Below are positions 26,843 through 34,347 of a stretch of DNA of 59,742 nt, piece after piece. Position numbers and translations under genes: made by a program. The stretch spans positions 1-59,742 of the forward strand of contig CANEVP010000008.1 in assembly GCA_947442475.1 (NCBI GenBank), read 5' to 3'. The notes beneath the pieces are model-generated. The model saw only the letters and a program-made list of their open reading frames with translations, searched no databases and was not told where the DNA came from. This stretch comes from Rickettsiales bacterium (GTDB taxonomy: Bacteria > Pseudomonadota > Alphaproteobacteria > Rickettsiales > UBA1997). Numbering within the stretch: position 1 is the stretch's first letter; each line of letters opens with the position of its first letter.

Positions 26843-26900
26843 ATCTTTGAAGAAAGTCATTTCAACCGCCGCATCTCAATTAGAAACTTACAACGAATAA
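26835..26900 (+). other. Short reading frame (21 aa) at the RloB 3' end, possible gene remnant
   Basis: An ATG overlapping the RloB-like stop (ATGAGTAA) opens MSKSLKKVISTAASQLETYNE and stops at once. The HEPN gene at 22205 begins in the same sequence context, with ATGAGTAAA and the upstream bases identical. This may be what remains of a third gene of the defence operon, or a chance frame. No function is proposed. Confidence 0.3.
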
Positions 26901-26904
26901 TATT

Positions 26905-27582
26905 ATGCTAACTCCAATAAAAACCCCAGATTCACTGCAAATACTTGAATCCGTAAATCAGTTTTATTCGCAATCATTTGATCAATTGATGAACTTAGTT
27001 ATTGCTCTAATTACATTAATCGGGGTTGTTGTTCCGTTGATAATTACTGGCATAGCGTGGTTCGTTCAGAAAAAATTCTTCAAAGCCGAAAATCAAGAAA
27101 TAAAGAATTCTCTAGAAAAAGAGTTGGGAATAGAGAGTGCCCTAAAAATCAAAGAGATTGAAGAAATTTACTCAAAGAAAGAAAAAGAATTTGAAGAAAA
27201 AATCTTAACTACTGAAGAGAAGCTAGAGCGAAAAATTTCTCGCTCTTTGGGAGGGGTATTCTTTCTTCAGGGCCAGATTAACCTTGATGCAAAATCTTAC
27301 AAACCCGCATTCGAAAGCTTTGTTATGGCTGGAACTCATTGCCTACGAGGTAAGGACGAGCGCAATCTTGTCGCAGCTCTAGTCAGTATGAAAAACTGCC
27401 TACCCAAACTGCATCAAGCAGATCTTAATATTGAGGAAGGCGAAATAGAAAAATACAACCGCCTCATACAAGGACTAACCGATTATGACAAGGAGTGCAA
27501 TGGCGGGTATTCAAGATATCTTGAGCAGATTAAAGCGGAATACAAAAAGGCAGTCGAAAGAACCAACTCAACATCCAAATAA
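26905..27582 (+). CDS. Membrane-anchored coiled-coil protein, unknown
   Basis: 225 residues with no recognised family. A membrane helix at about 30-53 (LVIALITLIGVVVPLIITGIA) is followed by a strongly charged coiled coil (about 65-110, rich in Glu and Lys) and a helical domain containing FFLQGQINLDAKSYKPAFESFVMAG, reminiscent of a TPR-like repeat. It starts 62 bp after the RloB-like gene on the same strand and ends directly before nadE. It could be an accessory or sensor protein of the AbiL-like operon, which is inference from position only. Confidence 0.5.
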   Translation: MLTPIKTPDSLQILESVNQFYSQSFDQLMNLVIALITLIGVVVPLIITGIAWFVQKKFFKAENQEIKNSLEKELGIESALKIKEIEEIYSKKEKEFEEKILTTEEKLERKISRSLGGVFFLQGQINLDAKSYKPAFESFVMAGTHCLRGKDERNLVAALVSMKNCLPKLHQADLNIEEGEIEKYNRLIQGLTDYDKECNGGYSRYLEQIKAEYKKAVERTNSTSK

Positions 27583-29193
27583 ATGAAAATTCACCTCGCG
27601 CAAATTAATTTAACCGTTGGCGATCTTGAGGGTAACGCCGCAAAAATTTTGTCTGAATTTGCCAAGGCAAATGAAGCGGGATGCGATTTGGCGGTGTTCT
27701 GCGAAATGACAATTTGCGGTTACGATGCACAAGATTTGTGGTTGAAAAAATATTTTGTTGAGGCCGCGCAAGACAAAGTTGCGGAAATTATTGCTGCAAC
27801 CAAAGGCGCGAGATGCGCGATTTTGTTGGGTGCGCCAACAATTGGATTTAACCGTTCTAAAAAAGAAATTATCCACAATTCGGCGATTCTAATTGAAGAT
27901 GCCCAGATCAAAAAAATTATTCACAAAAAAACTTTACCGAATTCTTCCGTCTTTGACGAAGAGAGATATTTCGAACCCGCAACCTTCTTATCAGTGATTG
28001 AGTTTCGTGGTTTTAATTTGGCAATTTTGATCTGCGAAGATCTTTGGGATTTGAAAAATTTGTATTTACTGCAAGAGCAAGTTTTAGATGCGATAATTGC
28101 GCTTAATGCTTCACCTTATTCGACCAAAAAACATTTAGCACGCGCCAGAATTTGCGAGAATTTTGCTAAAAGTTTGGGCAAGCCTTTGGTTTACGTAAAC
28201 CAGGTTGGAGGTCAGGATTCGCTGGTGTTTGATGGGAGTTCTTTTGTTTTGGATGGCGAAGGGAAAGAGGTTCTGAAACTTGCAGAGTTTATTGAAGATT
28301 GCGGAGTTGTTGAAATCAAAAAAGATGGCGCAATTACAGCAACACAAAATACAAGAATAGCGACTAATGAAATCAAGCGCGATTACTCAGCCTCTGTTTT
28401 AGGGCTTCGCGACTACGTGCAAAAAAATGGTTTCAAAAAAGTTTTGCTCGGCATGTCTGGCGGCATTGATTCGGCGCTAGTTGCCGCAATTGCAGTTGAC
28501 GCTTTGGGCGCTAAAAATGTTGCGCTTTACGCGCTGCCCAGCCGTTTTAACTCTGAAGCCTCGATGGTTGACGCTTTGAATTGCGCTAAAAATTTGGGAT
28601 TAAATTTAGAAGTTATCTCAATTGAAAAAACTTTTGAGGCAATGCTGGCAACACTTGGCGAGGTTTCAGATTTAACAAAAGAAAATCTGCAATCACGAAT
28701 TCGCGGCAATATTTTGATGGCTTTGTCGAATAATTCTGGCGCGCTTTTGCTTTCAACTGGCAATAAATCTGAGCTGGCTTGCGGTTACGCCACGCTTTAC
28801 GGCGACATGTGCGGCGCTTTTAATCCGATTAAAGATTTTTACAAAACTCGTATTTACGAATTGTGCACTTGGCGCAATTTAGAAAAAAATGTCATTTCGC
28901 AAAATATTTTAACCAAAGCGCCAACCGCCGAATTGCGCGAAAATCAAAAAGACAGCGACTCGCTTCCCGAATATGAAATTTTGGATCAGATTTTATTTAG
29001 CCTAATCGAAGAGCAAAAATCGGTTGCACAAATAATCACCGCAGGCTTTGAAGAGGTGCTGGTAAAAAAAGTTGCGAAGCTTTTTTACTCTAGCGAGCAC
29101 AAAAGAAAGCAATCTTGCTTGGGGCCAAGAATCTCTGAAATGTCTTTTGACAAGGATCGGCGCCATTCAATCACTAATAAATTCACAAATTAA
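27583..29193 (+). CDS. nadE: Glutamine-dependent NAD+ synthetase
   Basis: 536 residues in two domains. The N-terminal nitrilase-type glutaminase (about 1-250) has FCEMTICGYDAQDLWLK and a catalytic-cysteine motif LAILICEDLWD. The C-terminal synthetase domain has the PP-loop LLGMSGGIDSALVAA and LLSTGNKSELACGYATLYGD. It converts deamido-NAD to NAD using glutamine and ATP. It starts directly after the preceding stop, and its own stop overlaps the next start (TAATG). With nadD at 44330 it completes the last two steps of NAD synthesis. Confidence 0.95.
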   Translation: MKIHLAQINLTVGDLEGNAAKILSEFAKANEAGCDLAVFCEMTICGYDAQDLWLKKYFVEAAQDKVAEIIAATKGARCAILLGAPTIGFNRSKKEIIHNSAILIEDAQIKKIIHKKTLPNSSVFDEERYFEPATFLSVIEFRGFNLAILICEDLWDLKNLYLLQEQVLDAIIALNASPYSTKKHLARARICENFAKSLGKPLVYVNQVGGQDSLVFDGSSFVLDGEGKEVLKLAEFIEDCGVVEIKKDGAITATQNTRIATNEIKRDYSASVLGLRDYVQKNGFKKVLLGMSGGIDSALVAAIAVDALGAKNVALYALPSRFNSEASMVDALNCAKNLGLNLEVISIEKTFEAMLATLGEVSDLTKENLQSRIRGNILMALSNNSGALLLSTGNKSELACGYATLYGDMCGAFNPIKDFYKTRIYELCTWRNLEKNVISQNILTKAPTAELRENQKDSDSLPEYEILDQILFSLIEEQKSVAQIITAGFEEVLVKKVAKLFYSSEHKRKQSCLGPRISEMSFDKDRRHSITNKFTN

Positions 29194-29627
29194 TGTCTGA
29201 AACAACAAAATACGCTGGCTTTTGGATTCGCTTTTTTGCCGGGGTTTTGGACATCGCCTTTTTGATTTTTCCTTTTGCGATTATTTCTTTTGGTTTTGGG
29301 TTTACCGACTTTGATTCAATGGAAGAGACATCTCACAACAGCACGCTTAATTTTATTAGTTACGGCATCAGCATTATTTATTTGGGATATTTTCTCTCCA
29401 GCAAAAAACAGGCAACTATTGGCAAAAGAATTTTAGGAATTTACGTGGGAAACCCCGATGGATCAAAAATGAGTTTGCAAAAATCTATTTGGCGCGCACT
29501 AGCCTCAATTCTAACTTCAGCGACTTTAGGAATCGGATTTTTGTTAGTAATTTTCACCAAAGAAAAGACCGCAATGCATGACGTTCTTTGTAACACTAGA
29601 GTATTTTGCGGTAAAAAAAATGACTGA
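29193..29627 (+). CDS. RDD family membrane protein
   Basis: 144 residues with three hydrophobic segments: FWIRFFAGVLDIAFLIFPFAI, SYGISIIYLGYFL, and a C-terminal ILTSATLGIGFLLVIF. The RDD signature appears as WIRFFAGVLD near the N-terminus, with KQATIGKRILGIYV and MHDVLCNTRVF later. RDD proteins are small inner membrane proteins, some acting as ion exchangers; the substrate is unknown. It overlaps nadE by one base and the next gene by eight. Confidence 0.82.
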   Translation: MSETTKYAGFWIRFFAGVLDIAFLIFPFAIISFGFGFTDFDSMEETSHNSTLNFISYGISIIYLGYFLSSKKQATIGKRILGIYVGNPDGSKMSLQKSIWRALASILTSATLGIGFLLVIFTKEKTAMHDVLCNTRVFCGKKND

Positions 29628-29859
29628 ACGATTAATTTGCGGTGACTGTAAAGCCACTTTTGAAGTTGAAACCGGCAAACGAGGCAGCGGCTTTGTTGAA
29701 ATGCTTTTATGGACAACTTTGGTAATTCCAGGATTTTTTTACGGGCTTTGGCGCAAGCGCAAACCAAAAAAGTTTTGTGACTATTGCGGCAGTAGCTTCT
29801 TGCTTCCCGACACTTACCAAACCCACGAGATGCTCAAGCCAATTGAAAAGAAAAACTAA
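29620..29859 (+). CDS. Small zinc-ribbon protein with a hydrophobic segment
   Basis: 79 residues from the ATG at 29620, overlapping the RDD gene by 8 bp. Two CxxC pairs, CGDC near residue 6 and CDYC near residue 51, flank a hydrophobic segment (MLLWTTLVIPGFFYGLW). This is a zinc ribbon split by a membrane-like stretch. No specific family is recognised. Coupling to the RDD gene suggests a shared membrane role. A terminator follows. Confidence 0.65.
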   Translation: MTERLICGDCKATFEVETGKRGSGFVEMLLWTTLVIPGFFYGLWRKRKPKKFCDYCGSSFLLPDTYQTHEMLKPIEKKN

Positions 29860-29860
29860 G

Positions 29861-29902
29861 CACAAACTGGATTAGCGCGATTCTTGCTAATCCTTTTTTG
29901 TG
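29861..29902 (+). terminator. Rho-independent terminator of the nadE-RDD operon
   Basis: GGATTAGC (29869-29876) pairs with GCTAATCC (29886-29893), followed by six T residues (29894-29899). The outer bases CACAAA and TTTGTG can extend the stem, and the hairpin starts 1 bp after the stop codon. Confidence 0.88.
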
Positions 29903-29952
29903 TTTTAATTTAGCCAATTCCGCGCTCTTTCAAAAAAACAAAACAACTTCCA

Positions 29953-31290
29953 ATGACCAAAATATGTCGCTTCGCACCCTCTCCGACGGGCTTTCTTCAC
30001 GTTGGCAATATTCGCGCCGCCATCATTAATTTTCTCTACGCCAAAAAAACTGGCGGCAAATTTTTGCTACGCTTGGATGATACTGATGTGGAGCGCGTGC
30101 GCGATGAATATCGTGAAATGATCTTAACTGACATGGCTTGGCTCGGTTTGAAATATGATGATCTTTTCAAAGAATCGGATCGCTTAGATAAATATGAAGC
30201 AGCAAAGAACCTCTTAATTGCTAGCGGCAGACTTTATGAATGTTTTGAAACTGCGGAAGATTTAAACTTTCAGCGCAAGTCACAAGTGGCTTCCGGCATT
30301 AGCCCAATTTACAATCGCGCTGCTTTGAATTTGAATGAAGAACAGAAACAAGCGCTACGCGCGCAAGGCTTAAAGCCACATTACCGTTTTTTACTAGAAA
30401 ATAAAACCACCTCGTGGGACGACAAAATTAAAGGCAAAATTACTTACGAAGGTTTGCATTTTTCTGATCCGGTTCTGGTGCGCGACAATGGCGTTCCGAC
30501 CTACACTTTTTGCTCTGTGGTTGACGACATTGAGTACAATATTACCGACATTATTCGCGGCGAAGATCACATCACCAACACCGCAATTCAGCTGCAAATT
30601 TTTGAAGCTTTGGGCACTAAAGCTCCCGATTTTTCACATTTGGCTTTGGTTAAAGCTAGTGAAGGAAAAATCTCTAAACGCGAAGGTGGCTTTGACGTAA
30701 AATCACTACGCGCTGAGGGTTATGAGCCAATGGCAATCGTAAATTTATTAGCCCAAATCGGCACTTCTGATGCACTAAAAATTCACCAAAATTTTGACGA
30801 ACTAGCTAGCAGTTTTTCTTTCGAAAAATTTTCAAAATCAGCGATGAATTACGATATTTCTGAGCTGACTAACATGAATCAAAAAATGCTACAAACTATT
30901 GATTTTGCTGGCGCGAAAGCTCGTCTAAAAGAGATTGGCATTAATGAAGAAATCTCTGAAAAGTTTTGGAATGGCTTGAAGTTAAACATTAATTTTCTGC
31001 CCGAAATCAAAGAATGGATCGAAATTTGTAATCACCAATTTCGTTTTGAGAACAAAGAAACCAATCAAGAATTTTTGCGCGAGGCCTCAGAATTACTGCC
31101 TTTAGACACTGCGGATGAAAATTGTTGGAATTTGTGGTTAGAAAAAATCAAAGAAAAAACTACCCGCAAAGGAAAAGAATTATTCATGCCAATCCGTCTA
31201 GCTCTAACTGGCAAAGAACATGGCCCTGAACTAAAGCTGTTGGTGAATTTGATTGGAAGAGAAGAAATTTTAGCGCGGTTAGGTAACTAA
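29953..31290 (+). CDS. gltX: Glutamate--tRNA ligase
   Basis: 445 residues. The class I motifs are present: the HIGH equivalent HVGN in RFAPSPTGFLHVGNIRAA (residues 16-19), and the KMSKS equivalent GKISKREG near residue 240. FLLRLDDTDVERVRDEY and IIRGEDHITNTAIQLQIFEAL are typical. It charges tRNA-Glu, and in alphaproteobacteria one GltX copy usually also mischarges tRNA-Gln for amidation by GatCAB. Rickettsiales commonly carry two gltX genes; which copy this is cannot be decided here. Confidence 0.94.
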   Translation: MTKICRFAPSPTGFLHVGNIRAAIINFLYAKKTGGKFLLRLDDTDVERVRDEYREMILTDMAWLGLKYDDLFKESDRLDKYEAAKNLLIASGRLYECFETAEDLNFQRKSQVASGISPIYNRAALNLNEEQKQALRAQGLKPHYRFLLENKTTSWDDKIKGKITYEGLHFSDPVLVRDNGVPTYTFCSVVDDIEYNITDIIRGEDHITNTAIQLQIFEALGTKAPDFSHLALVKASEGKISKREGGFDVKSLRAEGYEPMAIVNLLAQIGTSDALKIHQNFDELASSFSFEKFSKSAMNYDISELTNMNQKMLQTIDFAGAKARLKEIGINEEISEKFWNGLKLNINFLPEIKEWIEICNHQFRFENKETNQEFLREASELLPLDTADENCWNLWLEKIKEKTTRKGKELFMPIRLALTGKEHGPELKLLVNLIGREEILARLGN

Positions 31291-31326
31291 TCTGGTTAGT
31301 TTATTCTCGAAATAAGGGTGCGTAGC

Positions 31327-31761
31327 TTAAGAAATTTTCTTGAAAGAGCCATCGATACAAGCGCCATCTTCTACTGAGAGCGAGCCGTAAATGATCTCAC
31401 CAGTAACTTTCGCCTTGCTTGAAATATCAATTTTTTTAGCGCGAATCTGTCCATCAAACATTCCTCTGATACTCAGAGATTCAGCAATAATACTTCCTTC
31501 AACAAAACCATTTTCGCGCAAAATTACCGAGTTACCTCTGATGGCTCCTTTGATTCTGCCCTCGATTTCGACCAAGCCCGCACTAACGACTTCACCCTCA
31601 ATAGTAAGGTCGCGAGCGATTATTGTTGGGGTAGATTTAAAATTTGGATTAATCGCGGCTAATTTTTTTGTGACAATATTGTCATTTCCCGCGTCTTCTA
31701 TCGACACTACTTTTGCAGATTTCATATTAGCTATTGGCATGTTTTGAGGTTTTATCGTCAC
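31327..31761 (-). CDS. bacA: Bactofilin
   Basis: 144 residues. A disordered N-terminus (about 1-45) is followed by the right-handed beta-helix of bactofilins with short repeats (TIEGEVVSAGLVEIEGRIKG, VEGSIIAESLSIRGMFDG, ISSKAKVTGEI). Bactofilins form membrane-associated filaments that place cell-wall enzymes. The gene overlaps the upstream M23 peptidase gene by 35 bp on the same strand, a pairing known for bactofilin/LmdC-like peptidase modules. Translational coupling implies joint action on peptidoglycan. Confidence 0.9.
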   Translation of the reverse strand: MTIKPQNMPIANMKSAKVVSIEDAGNDNIVTKKLAAINPNFKSTPTIIARDLTIEGEVVSAGLVEIEGRIKGAIRGNSVILRENGFVEGSIIAESLSIRGMFDGQIRAKKIDISSKAKVTGEIIYGSLSVEDGACIDGSFKKIS

Positions 31762-32962
31762 TAAATAATGCCTCTCCGGCTTCCAAAAACTTTTTCGGAT
31801 TTAGTGGAATATTTTTGTAACGAACTTCGTAATGTAAATGTTGTCCGGTACTGCGTCCTGTGCTGCCTTGCAGAGCAATCACTTCACCTTTTTTAACTAT
31901 TTGTCCGTCTTTTACTTTAACTTCCGACAAATGCCCGTAGCGCGTGGTAATGCCAAAACCATGATCAATTACAACTGCATTTCCGTAATCACTAAATTTG
32001 CCAGCCAAAATAACTTTTCCTTCTGACGGACTGATGATTTTTTCTTTAGTCATTCCAACAAAATCAAGCCCTTGGTGACTTGCGCCTCTACCAGTGATTG
32101 GGTCAGATCTAGTGCCAAAGCCACTTGAAATGTAGTAATTTTTCATTGGACGCGACAAAGGCAACGCACTTGCCACTTTTTCTAGCACGATCAAATAATC
32201 GATTTCGCTGGTGAATTTTACTTTTTCTAAACGCTTTTCCAAGTCTTCATCTTGCAAAGATTTATTACTCATTATTGCTTCAAGCGAAGCGTCTTCAGAA
32301 GCTGGACCGCCTTGAGCATTTGTTCTTTTTTTGTCATTTAACGAAATTTCGCGAACTGCTTCTGCTGATTTTTCGCGCAAGATTTTTTGCGGCATTTTTT
32401 TCAAATTCAAACCGGTTACCGCAATCGCATCTTCAATTTTTTTAATTCTGCCGCGCGCAATTGTTTGAATATTGGCTAGCTTGCTGCTGGCATCTTTAAT
32501 TTGTCTAAGAGTGTGCTCATCTTGTCTGGAGAGATCTTCTTCTTTGAAGTTTTTAGGCTGCTTAAACTGATGTTCTTGCGCTTTTACTTCGTGAGTGCCG
32601 CCGCCAATTACGTTAAGATATTCGTTAATCTTGGCCAGCTTCTCATTCATTTCGCCAATCTCTTCTTCGAAATATTCATTGGCTGATTGCAGCTTATTAA
32701 TTTCATTAGATTTAGCGCCAACGATTTGGTCGTAGCGAACAGTCCGCATGACTAAATTGCCAATCAAAATCAAAATCAAAATCGCGCAAGCCTGAGAAAT
32801 CGGGCCTAAAGTGAAGCTTCTGATTTTTTTATTGGTAACAAAAAGGATTGTCCTTTTGGTGAAAATAAGTTTGTAAAAACGCACAAGTATTTTCGCTAAA
32901 GAGGTAGCAAGATTTTTGCTGGCAGCTGTTATTTTTTCTTTCAAAAAATAGCTCTTTTTCAT
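31727..32962 (-). CDS. M23 family peptidoglycan endopeptidase (LytM type), membrane-anchored
   Basis: 411 residues from the ATG at 32962. A short cytoplasmic N-terminus and one membrane helix (about 54-74, ISQACAILILILIGNLVM) are followed by a coiled-coil region (about 80-180). The C-terminal LytM domain has zinc-ligand motifs HQGLDF and HLHYEVRY, plus GFGTRSDPITGRGASHQG. It should cut peptide crosslinks in the periplasm. The architecture resembles LmdC, which partners a bactofilin in Hyphomonas and relatives; a bactofilin is encoded in the overlapping downstream gene. Confidence 0.9.
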   Translation of the reverse strand: MKKSYFLKEKITAASKNLATSLAKILVRFYKLIFTKRTILFVTNKKIRSFTLGPISQACAILILILIGNLVMRTVRYDQIVGAKSNEINKLQSANEYFEEEIGEMNEKLAKINEYLNVIGGGTHEVKAQEHQFKQPKNFKEEDLSRQDEHTLRQIKDASSKLANIQTIARGRIKKIEDAIAVTGLNLKKMPQKILREKSAEAVREISLNDKKRTNAQGGPASEDASLEAIMSNKSLQDEDLEKRLEKVKFTSEIDYLIVLEKVASALPLSRPMKNYYISSGFGTRSDPITGRGASHQGLDFVGMTKEKIISPSEGKVILAGKFSDYGNAVVIDHGFGITTRYGHLSEVKVKDGQIVKKGEVIALQGSTGRSTGQHLHYEVRYKNIPLNPKKFLEAGEALFSDDKTSKHANS

Positions 32963-33042
32963 CAAAAAATTAGTTGTTACTAAAAGGTGTAAATCGGTGG
33001 TGAGCCTTAGGGAGAAGTGTGATTAGATTAGAAGCTAAAGGG

Positions 33043-33071
33043 TTTCTTAAAAACCTAGATAAAGTTAAAAT
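33043..33071 (+). promoter_or_regulatory. Candidate sigma-70 promoter for rpmE
   Basis: TTTCTT (33043-33048) and TAAAAT (33066-33071) are separated by 17 bp, about 30 bp before the first rpmE start. The -35 element is poor, so this is tentative. Confidence 0.3.
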
Positions 33072-33102
33072 TAGGCGGGCATCTTCCTAAGCGAGGATGG
33101 CA

Positions 33103-33507
33103 ATGTCAAGTTTTAATTCAGAGCTCCAAAATCAGTTATTGACTAGAAAAATCCCTTACATAGTTTGCGCGGCCCTTTGCGCTATAGCTGCAACTTATTT
33201 CAAACAAATTACTCCTAACATGTCTCAAGCAAAACTCGTAAAAACCACTGCTGCTGGTATTGATCCAAAACAACATTTGATCAATGTTGTCATGACTGAC
33301 AAATCAACTTTCCAAATCATGACCACTTGGGGCAAAGAAGGCGACACCCTTACTCTTGATGCTGATCCAAAAAATCACTCTGCATGGCAAGCTGATGGTA
33401 AAAACTTCGTTAACGCTAACAACGAAAGACTTACCAAATTCAAAAGCAAATTCGGCGCTTTCGATTTCGTTGGCGGCAAAACAGATGCTCCTACCGAGGC
33501 TGCTTAA
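33103..33507 (+). CDS. rpmE: 50S ribosomal protein bL31 with an N-terminal extension
   Basis: The C-terminal 80 residues are bL31 of the alphaproteobacterial, cysteine-free type: GIDPKQHLINVVMTDKSTF, TWGKEGDTLTLDADPKNHSAW and RLTKFKSKFGAFDF. Normal bL31 would begin just before GIDPKQ. Here the frame is open for about 51 more residues, including a hydrophobic segment IPYIVCAALCAIAATYF. A ribosome binding site GCGAGG (33091-33096) stands 6 bp before the ATG at 33103, supporting the long form. An internal ATG at 33220 would give a near-normal 95-residue protein but lacks a clear binding site. An ATG at 33097 is also in frame. Confidence 0.85.
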   Translation: MSSFNSELQNQLLTRKIPYIVCAALCAIAATYFKQITPNMSQAKLVKTTAAGIDPKQHLINVVMTDKSTFQIMTTWGKEGDTLTLDADPKNHSAWQADGKNFVNANNERLTKFKSKFGAFDFVGGKTDAPTEAA

Positions 33508-33514
33508 GTCAGAC

Positions 33515-34228
33515 GTGTCTAAAAATATTCTTTGCCTTTCCGGCTGGGGTCAAAAATCAGATTCTTTGGAAGTAATTTTCAAAGAATCTTTTTTTGACCC
33601 TTTTTTTGTATCTTCTTTTGACTATTCAACCTTTGGCGCGCCTGAAGATTTCTTCGCTGCAATTAAATCGCAAAATCTTAATCCCGAAATTCTAATCGGA
33701 TGGAGCCTTGGCGGACAACTCGCGGTGCGCCTAATCGAAAAAAAAATTCTCACGCCCAAACTTTTAATTCTACTCGCGCCGCCCTTCCAAATGCTAAAAG
33801 ACGAACGCGTCCGCGCCGGAATGTCGCGCGCTACTTTCAACGAATTTCACAAAAATTTCTCACAAGCACCCGATAAAACTCTTAAACAGTTTTCGATTTT
33901 AACCGCAATGAATGACCAAAATGCCTCAGGCATCGCGCGCAATCTCGACATTCGCGACCAAAATTTTGACCAATTAAAATTCTGGCTCGAAGAATTAAGT
34001 CGCTTTTCTTGCTTTGACATTGACTTCACCAACATGCCACGAACTCTCTTCATCCAAGGCGCTGGCGACATGATAGTTCACGCCAGTCAAGCCGAATATT
34101 TCAAAGAAAGAATCAAAAATTGCCGCTTAGAAATTTTCGGAAACTGCGGCCACGCCCCACATTTAAATAACGCAAATCATTTAAGAAAACTGATCGCCGA
34201 AGAAATTGACTTGTTAAAATTGGTTTAA
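33515..34228 (+). CDS. Alpha/beta hydrolase, BioH-like
   Basis: 237 residues from the GTG at 33515; longer readings overlap rpmE. It shows ILCLSGWGQKSDSLEV, the nucleophile elbow IGWSLGGQLA (S64), an acid in FIQGAGDMIVHASQ (D185) and the histidine in NCGHAPHLNN (H213), which is a complete catalytic triad. The pattern GWG...GWSLGG...GHAPH is that of BioH, the pimeloyl-ACP methyl ester esterase of biotin synthesis. No other biotin genes are near, so the substrate is not certain. It starts 8 bp after the rpmE stop. Confidence 0.7.
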   Translation: MSKNILCLSGWGQKSDSLEVIFKESFFDPFFVSSFDYSTFGAPEDFFAAIKSQNLNPEILIGWSLGGQLAVRLIEKKILTPKLLILLAPPFQMLKDERVRAGMSRATFNEFHKNFSQAPDKTLKQFSILTAMNDQNASGIARNLDIRDQNFDQLKFWLEELSRFSCFDIDFTNMPRTLFIQGAGDMIVHASQAEYFKERIKNCRLEIFGNCGHAPHLNNANHLRKLIAEEIDLLKLV

Positions 34229-34300
34229 AAAACTGGTATTTTTCTGAGAATTTGTATCTGCGATTTAGCCTTGCTAGCATTAGCTCTAACGGCAATTTTT

Positions 34301-34336
34301 TGAATTTTCCGCACTGGTGCGGAAAATTCAGTTTTT
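34301..34336. terminator. Bidirectional terminator between the BioH-like gene and comM
   Basis: TGAATTTTCCGCAC (34301-34314) is followed after two bases by its reverse complement GTGCGGAAAATTCA (34317-34330), then by six T residues (34331-34337 region) on the plus strand, and preceded by a T-run before the stem. It separates converging genes. Confidence 0.85.
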
Positions 34337-34347
34337 TGTAAAATTTT

